NCBI GenBank assembly: GCA_002439585.1
Contig: DJOF01000021.1
Location: 1 to 64,000, forward strand
DNA: 64,000 nucleotides
Direction of reading: 5' to 3'
DNA from: Bacteroidales bacterium UBA6445
GTDB taxonomy: Bacteria; Bacteroidota; Bacteroidia; Bacteroidales; UBA932
Numbering within the stretch: the first letter of the stretch is position 1; each line of letters starts with the position of its first letter. The translations under genes were made by a program, and so were the position numbers. The notes beneath the pieces were generated by a model. It was not told the DNA's origin, made no database searches, and saw nothing but the letters and a program-made list of their open reading frames with translations. Shown here piece after piece: positions 52,524 to 60,771 of this stretch.

Positions 52524-53666
52524 TTATCCTAAGAAACCGAGCAGGATACCAGCTGCAACAGCAGAGCCGATCACTCCGGCAACGTTCGGTCCCATAGCGT
52601 GCATGAGAAGGTGGTTGGACGGGTCTGCCTCTCGGCCTACCATCTCCGATACCCTTGCGCTGTCAGGGACGGCAGACACTCCGGCATTGCCAATGAGCGG
52701 ATTGATCTTGTGCCCCTCTTTGCAAAACAGGTTCATGAACTTCACAAAGAGAACCCCACAGGCCGTTGCTATTATGAATGACAGCAGACCGAGGGCGAAG
52801 ATCTTGATCGAAGTTGCGGAAAGGAACTTGTCAGCCTGAGTAGAGCAGCCTACCGTAAGGCCTATAAGTGTAGTCACCACATCGATGAGCGGTCCTCTTG
52901 CTGTCTCTGCAAGACGCCTTGTAACCCCACTCTCCTTGAGTAGATTACCGAAGAATAGCATACCCAGAAGAGGAAGTCCTGAAGGGACTATGAAAGCTGT
53001 TGTAAGGAAGCCTACAATAGGGAAGATGATTTTCTCACGTTGGCTTACTGTTCTTGGTTTGGACATGCGGATGAGCCTTTCCTTGCGCGATGTGAGAAGC
53101 TTCATTATGGGCTTCTGGATCACCGGGACGAGTGCCATATACGAATATGCCGATACGGCAATAGCTCCCATAAAGTCAGGTGCAAGCTTCGACGAGAGGA
53201 AGATGGCAGTAGGACCGTCCGCTCCACCGATGATGCCTATTGCACCGGCTTCGTTGGGCATGAAGCCCATTGACAGGGCAAGAAGGTAAGCTCCGAAAAT
53301 TCCCATTTGCGCTGCAGCTCCGATGAGTATGAGCCTTGGCTGCGATATGAGGGCAGAGAAGTCAGTCATTGCCCCGATACCAAGGAAAATCAGCGGAGGA
53401 TACCACCCCTGGCGTACTCCCTGATATAGGATGTTAAGCACAGATCCGTCCTCGTAAACCCCGATATTTAGTCCGGGGAACATCGGGATATTGCCGATTA
53501 TGATGCCGAAACCGATCGGGACAAGAAGCAGAGGCTCCCATTCCTTGAGGATGGCTATAGTGATGAAGCCTATGCCTATGGCTATCATCACTATATGTTG
53601 CCAGGTCATGTTGCAGAATCCTGTGTATTCCCAGAATTGCTGTAGACTGCTGATTATCTGCTCCAT
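52524..53666 (-). CDS. mmdB: Sodium-pumping methylmalonyl-CoA/oxaloacetate decarboxylase, beta subunit
   Basis: 380 residues with about nine to eleven membrane spans. It removes CO2 from carboxybiotin and uses the energy to push Na+ out. Family motifs: FLGIGAMTDFSALISQP, GIIGGADGPTAIF with the Asp that takes Na+ and a proton, and NPLIGNAGVSAVPDSARV near the C-terminus, ending in ANVAGVIGSAVAAGILL. It is the last gene of the operon mmdA - OadG-like - biotin carrier - beta, 3 bases after the carrier. Substrate methylmalonyl-CoA is inferred from the operon. Confidence 0.93.
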   Translation of the reverse strand: MEQIISSLQQFWEYTGFCNMTWQHIVMIAIGIGFITIAILKEWEPLLLVPIGFGIIIGNIPMFPGLNIGVYEDGSVLNILYQGVRQGWYPPLIFLGIGAMTDFSALISQPRLILIGAAAQMGIFGAYLLALSMGFMPNEAGAIGIIGGADGPTAIFLSSKLAPDFMGAIAVSAYSYMALVPVIQKPIMKLLTSRKERLIRMSKPRTVSQREKIIFPIVGFLTTAFIVPSGLPLLGMLFFGNLLKESGVTRRLAETARGPLIDVVTTLIGLTVGCSTQADKFLSATSIKIFALGLLSFIIATACGVLFVKFMNLFCKEGHKINPLIGNAGVSAVPDSARVSEMVGREADPSNHLLMHAMGPNVAGVIGSAVAAGILLGFLG

Positions 53667-53669
53667 CTA

Positions 53670-54122
53670 TTAGGCGATAGTTACGATGTCAGCGCCTTCG
53701 AGTACGGAGTCGCCCTTGGATACGTGTATCTTGGTCACGGTACCGCCTTTCTCGGCCTGGATCTCGTTCTCCATCTTCATGGCTTCGAGAACGGCTACTT
53801 TCTGGCCGGCGGCAACAGTGTCACCTTCCTTTACTGAGACCTCGATTATAACGCCCGGAAGCGGAGACTTTACAGTCTTTCCTGTTCCTGATGGTGCGCC
53901 TACAGGAGCAGCCTTGGGTGCTGCTGAAGCCTGGGGCTGTGCTGCAACTGGTGCTGCTACAGAAGCTTGTGTGGGCTGAGGTGCAGATACTGGAGCGTTC
54001 TCTCCTTCCATTTCCACTGTATATGCAGTGCCATTGACTGTCACGTCGGCTGTCTTTCCGTTGACCGAGTTGATGGCAACATTGTAGTCGTTGCCGTTGA
54101 TTTTGAATTTATACTCTTTCAT
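53670..54122 (-). CDS. mmdC: Biotin carrier subunit of the decarboxylase
   Basis: 150 residues. The N-terminal 45 residues (YKFKINGNDYNVAINSVNG) form a small beta domain, an Ala/Pro-rich flexible linker runs to about 80, and the biotinyl domain (about 80-150) has Lys116 in EAMKMEN, the biotin attachment site. The flexible arm swings carboxybiotin from the carboxyltransferase (mmdA) to the membrane pump (mmdB). BirA in this window (33138-33890) is the likely ligase. Confidence 0.92.
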   Translation of the reverse strand: MKEYKFKINGNDYNVAINSVNGKTADVTVNGTAYTVEMEGENAPVSAPQPTQASVAAPVAAQPQASAAPKAAPVGAPSGTGKTVKSPLPGVIIEVSVKEGDTVAAGQKVAVLEAMKMENEIQAEKGGTVTKIHVSKGDSVLEGADIVTIA

Positions 54123-54152
54123 GATTGTCTTGTTTTTGAAGCTGTGTAGAAA

Positions 54153-55064
54153 TTATCTTGGGAGACGCCTAAATCCCTGCTCCCTTTCGTTCCATTGGGA
54201 CGCGTGATGCTTTATGGTTATAACGAAACTCTCCTTGTCGTGTACGCTTTCTTCATTGTACATTGCAAGAGCGAGCGCAATAGCGGCATACGTGCCATCG
54301 GAGCATTCTTTCTGGAGTCCCAGTCCTATGGCTGCCGCCACCTCAGGACTCATACCCTTGGCCTCATTCCTCTTAGAAGATTTCTCACGTGAGACGCGTC
54401 CGAGGAGGCTGAACAGCCACCATAGTATGATAAGGGCGGAGAATACGACTCCGACTGAGACCACGGTGAGAACTAGGCCATACCTGTCTTCCCGAGCCAT
54501 CTTCTGGCTACCTGTCTCTTCGTCCCCTGCCGAGTTGACTGCCATTGGGGTCGGTTCTGCCGGAGTGGATTCAGTGACGAACTCCATTCCGCGGATGTCA
54601 TGAGCCATCTTGACAACCGATTTTCCAGATGGTAGGTTGGCTGGGACAGCAAGCGAGTCTACTATAGTCCTTCCGTCATTGCTGACAAGATAGACCGTGG
54701 AGCCTCTCCGTATCTTGAATCCAGCATAATATGTCCCTTGACTGCCTTTTCCGCTTGCGTGGAAAAGGACAACCTGTCTCGGTCCGAGCTTTGTCCTTGC
54801 GTCAGACTTGGGGATCATGCTTTTCTTAAGGTCTGACCTGTCATCCGAGAGATAGCATCCTCCGTAGTTGACCGTCCCCTGCGATGTATTGAACAACTCT
54901 ATCCAGCCTTCGCGGTTGCCGTAGTCGTCCACCACGCTGCTGTCACCGTCTGCCATGATTTCGGAAATGATAAGGTCGCTCACATTCTGGGCTTCCGCAT
55001 TTCCATAAGAAATCATGCAGGCGGCCAAAGCCGATATGATAGAAAATCTTTTCATGTTGTCCAT
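54153..55064 (-). CDS. OadG-type subunit with N-terminal lamin-tail domain
   Basis: 303 residues. Signal sequence to about 25 (ISALAACMISYGNAEA); a lamin-tail domain at about 30-135, recognised by LIISEIMADGDSSVVDD, then NREGWIELFN and GGCYLSDDRSDL; a linker; one membrane span near 200 (LTVVSVGVVFSALIILWWLF), the OadG core; and a cytoplasmic tail to 303. The gamma (OadG) subunit of sodium-pump decarboxylases helps assembly. The extra domain would lie outside the inner membrane, in the periplasm. It sits between mmdA and the carrier gene, so its role is set by context. Confidence 0.85.
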   Translation of the reverse strand: MDNMKRFSIISALAACMISYGNAEAQNVSDLIISEIMADGDSSVVDDYGNREGWIELFNTSQGTVNYGGCYLSDDRSDLKKSMIPKSDARTKLGPRQVVLFHASGKGSQGTYYAGFKIRRGSTVYLVSNDGRTIVDSLAVPANLPSGKSVVKMAHDIRGMEFVTESTPAEPTPMAVNSAGDEETGSQKMAREDRYGLVLTVVSVGVVFSALIILWWLFSLLGRVSREKSSKRNEAKGMSPEVAAAIGLGLQKECSDGTYAAIALALAMYNEESVHDKESFVITIKHHASQWNEREQGFRRLPR

Positions 55065-55067
55065 GCT

Positions 55068-56630
55068 CTATAGGGGAAGGTTGTCGTGCTTCTTGGCAGG
55101 CAAAGTCTGTTTCTTGCCTGAAAGTTGCTCAAGAGCTCTGATCACGCGGAATCTTGTATTCCTCGGCTCGATGACATCGTCTATATAGCCCATCTGTGCT
55201 GCCTGATAAGGGTTGCTGAAAAGGTCGTCGTATTCTTTTTTCTTCTCGTCCTTGAGGGCTGCCTTCTCCTCGGGATTCTCGACGGCCTTAAGTTCTTTGC
55301 CGTATAGGATCTCAACAGCTCCATCGGCTCCCATTACGGCGATGTTGGCTGAAGGCCAGGCGTAGTTGATATCGCCTCGTATCTGCTTGCAGCTCATGAC
55401 AATATGTGCTCCGCCGTAGGACTTCCTGAGTGATACTGTGACTTTGGGCACTGTCGCTTCACCGTAAGCGTAGAGCAACTTGGCACCGTTGCTTATGATT
55501 GCTCCGTATTCCTGCTGAGTGCCGCAGAGGAAGCCCGGAACGTCTACCAATGTGACAAGAGGGATGTTGAAAGCGTCACAGAAACGGACGAATCTTGCAG
55601 CCTTGCGTGAAGCGTTGATGTCGAGGACTCCGGCCAGATACTTGGGTTGGTTGGCCACGATGCCGACGCTTCGGCCGTTCATGTGGGCGAAGCCTACTAT
55701 TATGTTCTTGGCAAATGCCTGATGGATCTCGAAGAATTTACCGTCGTCTACGATGCTTCCTATGACTTTGTACATATCATAGGCCTTGTTGGGATTGTCG
55801 GGGATGATCTCGTTGAGAGAGTCGTCAACTCTGCCGACAGGGTCATTTGTCGGTACAACGGGGGCTTCTTCCATGTTATTCTGAGGAATGTACCCGAGAA
55901 GTTCCTTTATTATCCTTATGCCGTCCTCGTCATTCTCGGCAGCGAAATGCGCTACTCCGCTCTTGGACGCATGTACGCTTGCGCCACCCAAGTCTTCGGA
56001 GCTGACTGTCTCACCGGTAACACTCTTTACGACTGCCGGTCCGGTGAGGAACATATAGGAAGTGTTCTTCACCATCACTGTGAAGTCAGTCAGAGCAGGG
56101 GAATATACTGCACCTCCAGCACATGGACCGAAGATTCCAGAGATCTGCGGTACGACACCTGAAGAGAGAATATTCCTCTCGAAGATCTCTCCGAAGCCTG
56201 CAAGTGAGTTAATTCCTTCCTGGATTCTTGCTCCGCCAGAGTCGTTAAGTCCTATGCAAGGCGCCCCGTTCATTGAGGCCAAATCCATTACTTTGCAGAT
56301 TTTCTTTGACATCATCTCGGACAGTGAGCCACCCGATACGGTGAAGTCTTGAGCGAAGACATATACTAATCTTCCGTCTATTGTTCCTTGTCCGGTAACT
56401 ACTCCATCGCCATCGAAATGCTGCTTGTCCATGCCGAAATTGGTGCATCTGTGGCGTACGAACATGTCGAACTCCTCAAAACTACCCTCGTCCAGAAGCA
56501 GAGCAATCCTCTCACGAGCAGTGAGCTTGCCTTTCTGGTGCTGAGCGTCTATTCTTTTCTGGCCGCCGCCCATCATCGCTTTGGCCCTGCGCTCTACCAG
56601 CTTCTTGATATTATCCTGCTGGATACTCAT
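55068..56630 (-). CDS. mmdA: Methylmalonyl-CoA decarboxylase carboxyltransferase subunit (acyl-CoA carboxylase beta type)
   Basis: 520 residues. Two crotonase-like halves: RIALLLDEGSFEEFD, VYVFAQDFTVSGGSLSE, then PCIGLNDSGGARIQEGINSL and IFGPCAGGAVYSPALTDF with the N-domain oxyanion loop, and FNIPLVTLVDVPGFLCGTQ with KSYGGAHIVM in the second half. It takes CO2 from methylmalonyl-CoA (giving propionyl-CoA) to biotin. With the sodium pump subunits downstream this is the decarboxylase of succinate-to-propionate fermentation; propionyl-CoA carboxylase beta is the alternative name. First gene of the operon. Confidence 0.92.
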   Translation of the reverse strand: MSIQQDNIKKLVERRAKAMMGGGQKRIDAQHQKGKLTARERIALLLDEGSFEEFDMFVRHRCTNFGMDKQHFDGDGVVTGQGTIDGRLVYVFAQDFTVSGGSLSEMMSKKICKVMDLASMNGAPCIGLNDSGGARIQEGINSLAGFGEIFERNILSSGVVPQISGIFGPCAGGAVYSPALTDFTVMVKNTSYMFLTGPAVVKSVTGETVSSEDLGGASVHASKSGVAHFAAENDEDGIRIIKELLGYIPQNNMEEAPVVPTNDPVGRVDDSLNEIIPDNPNKAYDMYKVIGSIVDDGKFFEIHQAFAKNIIVGFAHMNGRSVGIVANQPKYLAGVLDINASRKAARFVRFCDAFNIPLVTLVDVPGFLCGTQQEYGAIISNGAKLLYAYGEATVPKVTVSLRKSYGGAHIVMSCKQIRGDINYAWPSANIAVMGADGAVEILYGKELKAVENPEEKAALKDEKKKEYDDLFSNPYQAAQMGYIDDVIEPRNTRFRVIRALEQLSGKKQTLPAKKHDNLPL

Positions 56631-56665
56631 TCTGTTGTATATTTTTTAAGTTATACTCTATCATA

Positions 56666-56683
56666 CAATGCCATCGCGCATTG
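56666..56683 (-). promoter_or_regulatory. Hairpin in the mmd operon leader
   Basis: CAATGC (56666-56671), six-base loop, GCATTG (56678-56683): a perfect inverted repeat in the roughly 86-base leader between the mmdA promoter and ATG 56630. It could be a protein-binding site or an RNA stem; no T-run follows it. Confidence 0.45.
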
Positions 56684-56722
56684 TTCAAACTCCTCGAATC
56701 TCTTTCTTAATTTTAAATCCTA

Positions 56723-56753
56723 CAAATTTAGCCATAAAATCCGATATGGCAAA
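56723..56753 (-). promoter_or_regulatory. Bacteroidota-type promoter of the mmd operon
   Basis: Minus-strand TTTG (56753-56750), exactly 19 bases, TAAATTTG (56730-56723): perfect consensus. Start of transcription near 56717. Confidence 0.82.
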
Positions 56754-56807
56754 AGCCGGCTTTGAGGCTGTCAAAGGCTGTCAAATTAGCGTCAGTAAGC
56801 CGGCTTT
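56752..56807 (-). terminator. Possible terminator of the Ca2+ ATPase gene
   Basis: Two copies of the palindromic AAGCCGGCTT flank 35 bases and end, on the minus strand, in CTTTTG. They can pair with each other or each alone. The last bases overlap the -33 box of the mmd promoter. Between them, GGCTGTCAAA is repeated at a spacing of 10-11 bases. Long loop, so only a moderate call. Confidence 0.5.
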
Positions 56808-56812
56808 CTCAG

Positions 56813-59509
56813 TTACCTTAAATTTCTTGTCAGGGCTCTCATTATCTCCCCGACCCAGAGCACAACGGAAGTTGCACCTATGATGATAAGCCAGTCGGTC
56901 AGACACAGTGGAGTCACATTGAAGAACATATATGCAAACTGTACTATCAGTATCTGCCCCACAAGAATAAGGGCTGCTATGGCAAGGAATCCTCCACAGT
57001 GCGCAAGTGAATGGAATACACTCCTTCCAGTCATGAACGCCTTGGCGTTGAACATGTTCCAGAACTGAAGCATCACAAAAACCGTGAAGAAAATGCTTAG
57101 CTCATACGGAGAGAGAGTCTTGTCTCCGCTCCATTCGAAACTGAAGTGGGCCAAGGATGTGAAGTCTGCACTCTGGAAGAACACTACTAGAGCTATCAGT
57201 CCTGCGAAGAACAAGCCGCCGACGCCGAATATATTCCCGGCCATTGCCCGGCTTATTATCGAGTCTTCGAGCTTTCTCGGTTTCTCTTTCATCACAGCAG
57301 GTGAGGGTGGCAGTGAAGCGAGGGCGAGAGCCGCGAATGTGTCCATAATAAGGTTGACCCACAGCATCTGGGTCACTGTAAGAGGGGACGTGGTACCGAT
57401 GAATGCCCCGAAGAGCACGATCATGCAGGCGACGACATTGATAGTCATCTGGAACATCACGAATCTCTGTATATTCTTGTATAGGGAGCGTCCCCACATT
57501 ACGGCATGAGATATAGTAGAGAAGGAGTTGTCCATGATAGTCATGTCGCTTGCCTCCTTGGCTACGGCTGTCCCGTCACCCATAGACAGGCCAACGTCTG
57601 CCGCATTGAGGGCCGGAGCATCATTGGTGCCGTCTCCTGTTACAGCCACAACCATACCTTCAGACTTGAGCAGGCGTACAAGCCTCTCCTTGTCCTTTGG
57701 CCTTGCTCTCGACATTATCTTCATGTCAGGAATCCTTTCCTTTAGGGTCTCGTCGCTCATTGAGGCGAACTCTACACCGGTAAGGATGTTCCTGTCAGTG
57801 TCGCTGTCATTCCAAAGCCCAACCTGGCGGCCTATCTCCTTTGCCGTTCCGGGAGTGTCTCCTGTTACAATCTTGACCTGTATGCCGGCATCGAGGCAGC
57901 TCCTTATGGCAGATGGAACCTCCTTTCGTACAGGATCGGAGATGGCCACGATACCCTGGAAATGAAGTCCTCCAACTGTAAGTTTGCCGTCTTCTTCGTA
58001 GATCTCGCCATCAGACAGCTCCTTGTATGCAAATCCAAGAGTACGCATAGCCTTTGACTGGAAGCCGAGAAGCTTCTCGGTCGTATCTTTCTTCTCATCT
58101 TCAGAGATATCGCAAAGTCCCATTACTATCTCGGGGGCCCCCTTTACGTACAGCACTTTTCCTCCAGTGATGTCAGACTTTACGACGGTTGCCATGTATT
58201 TGAGCTCTGTCGTGAACGGGATTCTGTCTATAATACTTGCATTCTCTCTGAGTGTTAAGTAGTTGATGTTGTTGCTATGTAGCCACAGCAATAAGGCCCC
58301 CTCTGTAGGGTTGCCGATTGCTTTTATCTTGGCTGGATCCGAAAAGTCAAGGTTTGCCGTAGTATTGGCAGCTATCCCTTCCTTGATCAGACCGGAGGCC
58401 TTGTCATTTGTAAGAACCTGTCCGCTGATGCCTGTGAACTCGGTCTTGTGCACTGTCATCTGGTTCTGTGTAAGAGTTCCGGTCTTGTCGGTGCAGATGA
58501 CTGAAGTAGCTCCCATAGTCTCGCAAGCATGCATTGTACGGGGAAGGGTGTTCTCCTTCATCAGTTTCTTCATGCTGAATGCAAGGCTGAGTGTGATACT
58601 CATTGGAAGTCCTTCAGGGACGGCAACGACAATAAGGGTAACCGCTATCATCACGGTGTTGAGGGCATATTCAAGGATTCCTATCCATGTCCCGTCGGCA
58701 GAGGCCGCGATGGACGGGTCAGCGAAATATTTTATAGCCCTTCCTATGATTATAAGGGCGGCAAAAAGATAGCTTGCCTTGGTGATGAAACCGGCCAGCG
58801 CCTCAAGCTTGCGACTCAGCGGGGTAGGCTCGCCTTCTTCTACCTGAGCAGCTTGGAAGACCTTTCCGCTCTCGGTCTCGTTGCCGACCCTTATCACTCT
58901 TGCAGTGCCGTATCCTTCAATTACGGTAGTCCCTTTGAGTATCTGATCCGATGGATAGGTTGCATCTTTGTCAAAATGGGCTGGATCCGTTGTCTTGGCG
59001 CATTGCGGCTCTCCTGTAAGGGACGACTCATTCATAAGAAGATTGAGACTGTCGAGCAGTTGGCAGTCGGCCGGCACTTCGTCTCCTGTCTCTATCATCA
59101 CTATGTCACCTACAACTATGTCACGACGGGGAACAAGGCAGATATTGTCGTTGCGTATTGTCTTGACCTGAGTATCGTCATTTACCTCATTAAGACTTTG
59201 GAATGTCTTCTCGTTGTTCATCTCAAGAACGAAACCGACTACTGTGGCAAGCAGGACGGCAAGCAAAATGCCACTCGGCTCGAAGAATACAGACGCCCCT
59301 TCTCCACACCAGCCGTATTCGTATATCGATATTCCGAATGACATCACAAGTGCGACTAAAAGTATCTTAATGATAGGGTCACGGAATCTGGCAAGGAATT
59401 TTCGCCACATGGACTCCTTCTTGGGAGGAGTCAGAACATTCATGCCGTGAAGTTCCCTGCTCTTGAGAACCTCAGCGTCAGAAAGCCCGGAATAATGTTT
59501 CTTTTGCAT
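56813..59509 (-). CDS. Calcium-transporting P-type ATPase (PMCA/SERCA-like, P2 type)
   Basis: 898 residues, about ten membrane spans. Motifs in order: SGLSDAEVLKSRELHGMNVL (cation ATPase N-domain), SLTGEP actuator loop, VAVPEGLPM in span 4 with the Ca-ligand Glu, phosphorylated Asp341 in CTDKTGTLTQNQMT, and AVTGDGTNDAPAL. The pump exports Ca2+ from the cytoplasm at the expense of ATP. The second-site residues NLIMDTFAALAL in span 6 support Ca2+ over Na+/K+. It stands alone, 66 bases after the hydrolase gene upstream. Confidence 0.92.
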   Translation of the reverse strand: MQKKHYSGLSDAEVLKSRELHGMNVLTPPKKESMWRKFLARFRDPIIKILLVALVMSFGISIYEYGWCGEGASVFFEPSGILLAVLLATVVGFVLEMNNEKTFQSLNEVNDDTQVKTIRNDNICLVPRRDIVVGDIVMIETGDEVPADCQLLDSLNLLMNESSLTGEPQCAKTTDPAHFDKDATYPSDQILKGTTVIEGYGTARVIRVGNETESGKVFQAAQVEEGEPTPLSRKLEALAGFITKASYLFAALIIIGRAIKYFADPSIAASADGTWIGILEYALNTVMIAVTLIVVAVPEGLPMSITLSLAFSMKKLMKENTLPRTMHACETMGATSVICTDKTGTLTQNQMTVHKTEFTGISGQVLTNDKASGLIKEGIAANTTANLDFSDPAKIKAIGNPTEGALLLWLHSNNINYLTLRENASIIDRIPFTTELKYMATVVKSDITGGKVLYVKGAPEIVMGLCDISEDEKKDTTEKLLGFQSKAMRTLGFAYKELSDGEIYEEDGKLTVGGLHFQGIVAISDPVRKEVPSAIRSCLDAGIQVKIVTGDTPGTAKEIGRQVGLWNDSDTDRNILTGVEFASMSDETLKERIPDMKIMSRARPKDKERLVRLLKSEGMVVAVTGDGTNDAPALNAADVGLSMGDGTAVAKEASDMTIMDNSFSTISHAVMWGRSLYKNIQRFVMFQMTINVVACMIVLFGAFIGTTSPLTVTQMLWVNLIMDTFAALALASLPPSPAVMKEKPRKLEDSIISRAMAGNIFGVGGLFFAGLIALVVFFQSADFTSLAHFSFEWSGDKTLSPYELSIFFTVFVMLQFWNMFNAKAFMTGRSVFHSLAHCGGFLAIAALILVGQILIVQFAYMFFNVTPLCLTDWLIIIGATSVVLWVGEIMRALTRNLR

Positions 59510-59575
59510 CTTGATTTATAGAACTTTTGTTATTATCATTTTGAGTGCAGTGGCTGTAAGCCACAGATCGTTAAG

Positions 59576-60652
59576 TTACTGTCCGCCCAGTCGTCCAAAA
59601 TACTCGCTCACCTCGTCCCAGGTCTTGAATGGTTCCTCTCCGAAATGAATCACAGTCCCTAGGAAATCCTGGGAGCCGAGTCTGTTGGGGTGCGCATCTA
59701 CGAGATAGTCTCCTATGATCATTGACTTATCTCCGCATACCGTGATTCTCTCCCATGCGGGAGTACCGAGATGCTTCTCTATCCATTCCCACATTACAGG
59801 GATTTCGTCCGGCCTGTTGTAGTCTGCAGCAATCAGTACAAATGGTCTGTAGTGACGGCTCAGATCTGCAAATGCTTTTGCTGCCCCGTTTATGGGTTGC
59901 ATGTCATTAAGGGACAGAGAGTGTGCCTCTCCGCCTTTCAGATCCATTATAGTATCTCCCAATGTGATGAAGACCACCGGTTTGCTACGTCCCTGAATCA
60001 TGTCGTCAATCCTTGATATGATAGGAAGTACGCTGTGCAGGAATACGCTGTCGTCAAGATAGTGCCCACCCTCGAAACTTATCACATTTGGGTAGTAAGA
60101 GGCGAAAAGGGGCATGGTATGCACAAGATTGTCCTGTCTTCCAAACATGCCGAACACATTTGCCTTGTCACCTTCCTTATCTCCGAGACTGGAGGCGAGA
60201 GTGGACGTAGGCTGCATTCCATCGAAACAGAGCGAAGATACCTCACGGAAATCCTCTATCAGACCCTTGTTGACGAGAAAAGAAGTCTGTCCGTCTGTCC
60301 TGGGACTGTGGAACTCCTGACGCCCGAGTCCGTTGTTCTTTAGAATCGTGTCAGCAAGAGTAAATGCCGGGTTGACAAGAATCCTACGGAAACCGTGCAG
60401 TTGCTCGGCGTACATGCCGCCCATTGACGTGCCTATTATAAGGTCCGGCTTCTGCTCTTGACAGATGGCGTGAAGAAGTGACATCGCTTCCTGTGGCCTT
60501 ACGGGTAAGTCCGGAGCGATTACTTCCGCATTTGGAAGCAGAGTCCTCATTGTCCTTACAGTGCCGCTCTGTCCACTTGAAGCGAAACCGTGCACATATA
60601 GTATCTTCTTGCCAGCCATTACATCCGGCCTGGCGTATTCATATAATTCCAT
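59576..60652 (-). CDS. YqiA-like alpha/beta hydrolase fused to a degenerate HAD domain
   Basis: 358 residues. Residues about 15-205 are an alpha/beta hydrolase of the YqiA/YcfP esterase type: ILYVHGFASSGQSGT oxyanion loop, nucleophile Ser in IIGTSMGGMYAEQL, Asp in MFGRQDN and His in EGGHYLDDS. Residues about 215-358 follow the fold of 5'-nucleotidase/HAD proteins and end with MIIGDYLVDAHPNR and VIHFGEEPFKTWDE, but the nucleophile motif D-x-D is changed to T-L-G in FITLGDTIMDL, so this half is probably not a phosphatase and may be a binding or regulatory domain. Substrate unknown. Confidence 0.75.
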   Translation of the reverse strand: MELYEYARPDVMAGKKILYVHGFASSGQSGTVRTMRTLLPNAEVIAPDLPVRPQEAMSLLHAICQEQKPDLIIGTSMGGMYAEQLHGFRRILVNPAFTLADTILKNNGLGRQEFHSPRTDGQTSFLVNKGLIEDFREVSSLCFDGMQPTSTLASSLGDKEGDKANVFGMFGRQDNLVHTMPLFASYYPNVISFEGGHYLDDSVFLHSVLPIISRIDDMIQGRSKPVVFITLGDTIMDLKGGEAHSLSLNDMQPINGAAKAFADLSRHYRPFVLIAADYNRPDEIPVMWEWIEKHLGTPAWERITVCGDKSMIIGDYLVDAHPNRLGSQDFLGTVIHFGEEPFKTWDEVSEYFGRLGGQ

Positions 60653-60667
60653 AGTCTACAAAATATG

Positions 60668-60675
60668 CAAACTTA
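60668..60675 (-). promoter_or_regulatory. Candidate -7 element of the hydrolase-HAD gene
   Basis: Minus-strand TAAGTTTG fits the -7 consensus 16 bases before the ATG at 60652. The spacer upstream ends without TTTG. The 119-base gap to the symporter gene is AT-rich and holds nothing else that I recognise. Confidence 0.35.
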
Positions 60676-60771
60676 GCAAAAAAACCATAAGAATATATTT
60701 AAAAATTTTTCATAAATTCTTTTATGGATCTTTTACGTCTCAGGTCTGCGCTCAGTTAGTCATCGGTTTAG

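Noticed and set aside
59548..59572. Hairpin TGGCT/AGCCA between the hydrolase and Ca2+ ATPase genes as a terminator
   Set aside because: Stem of about six to seven bases without a T-run on either strand.
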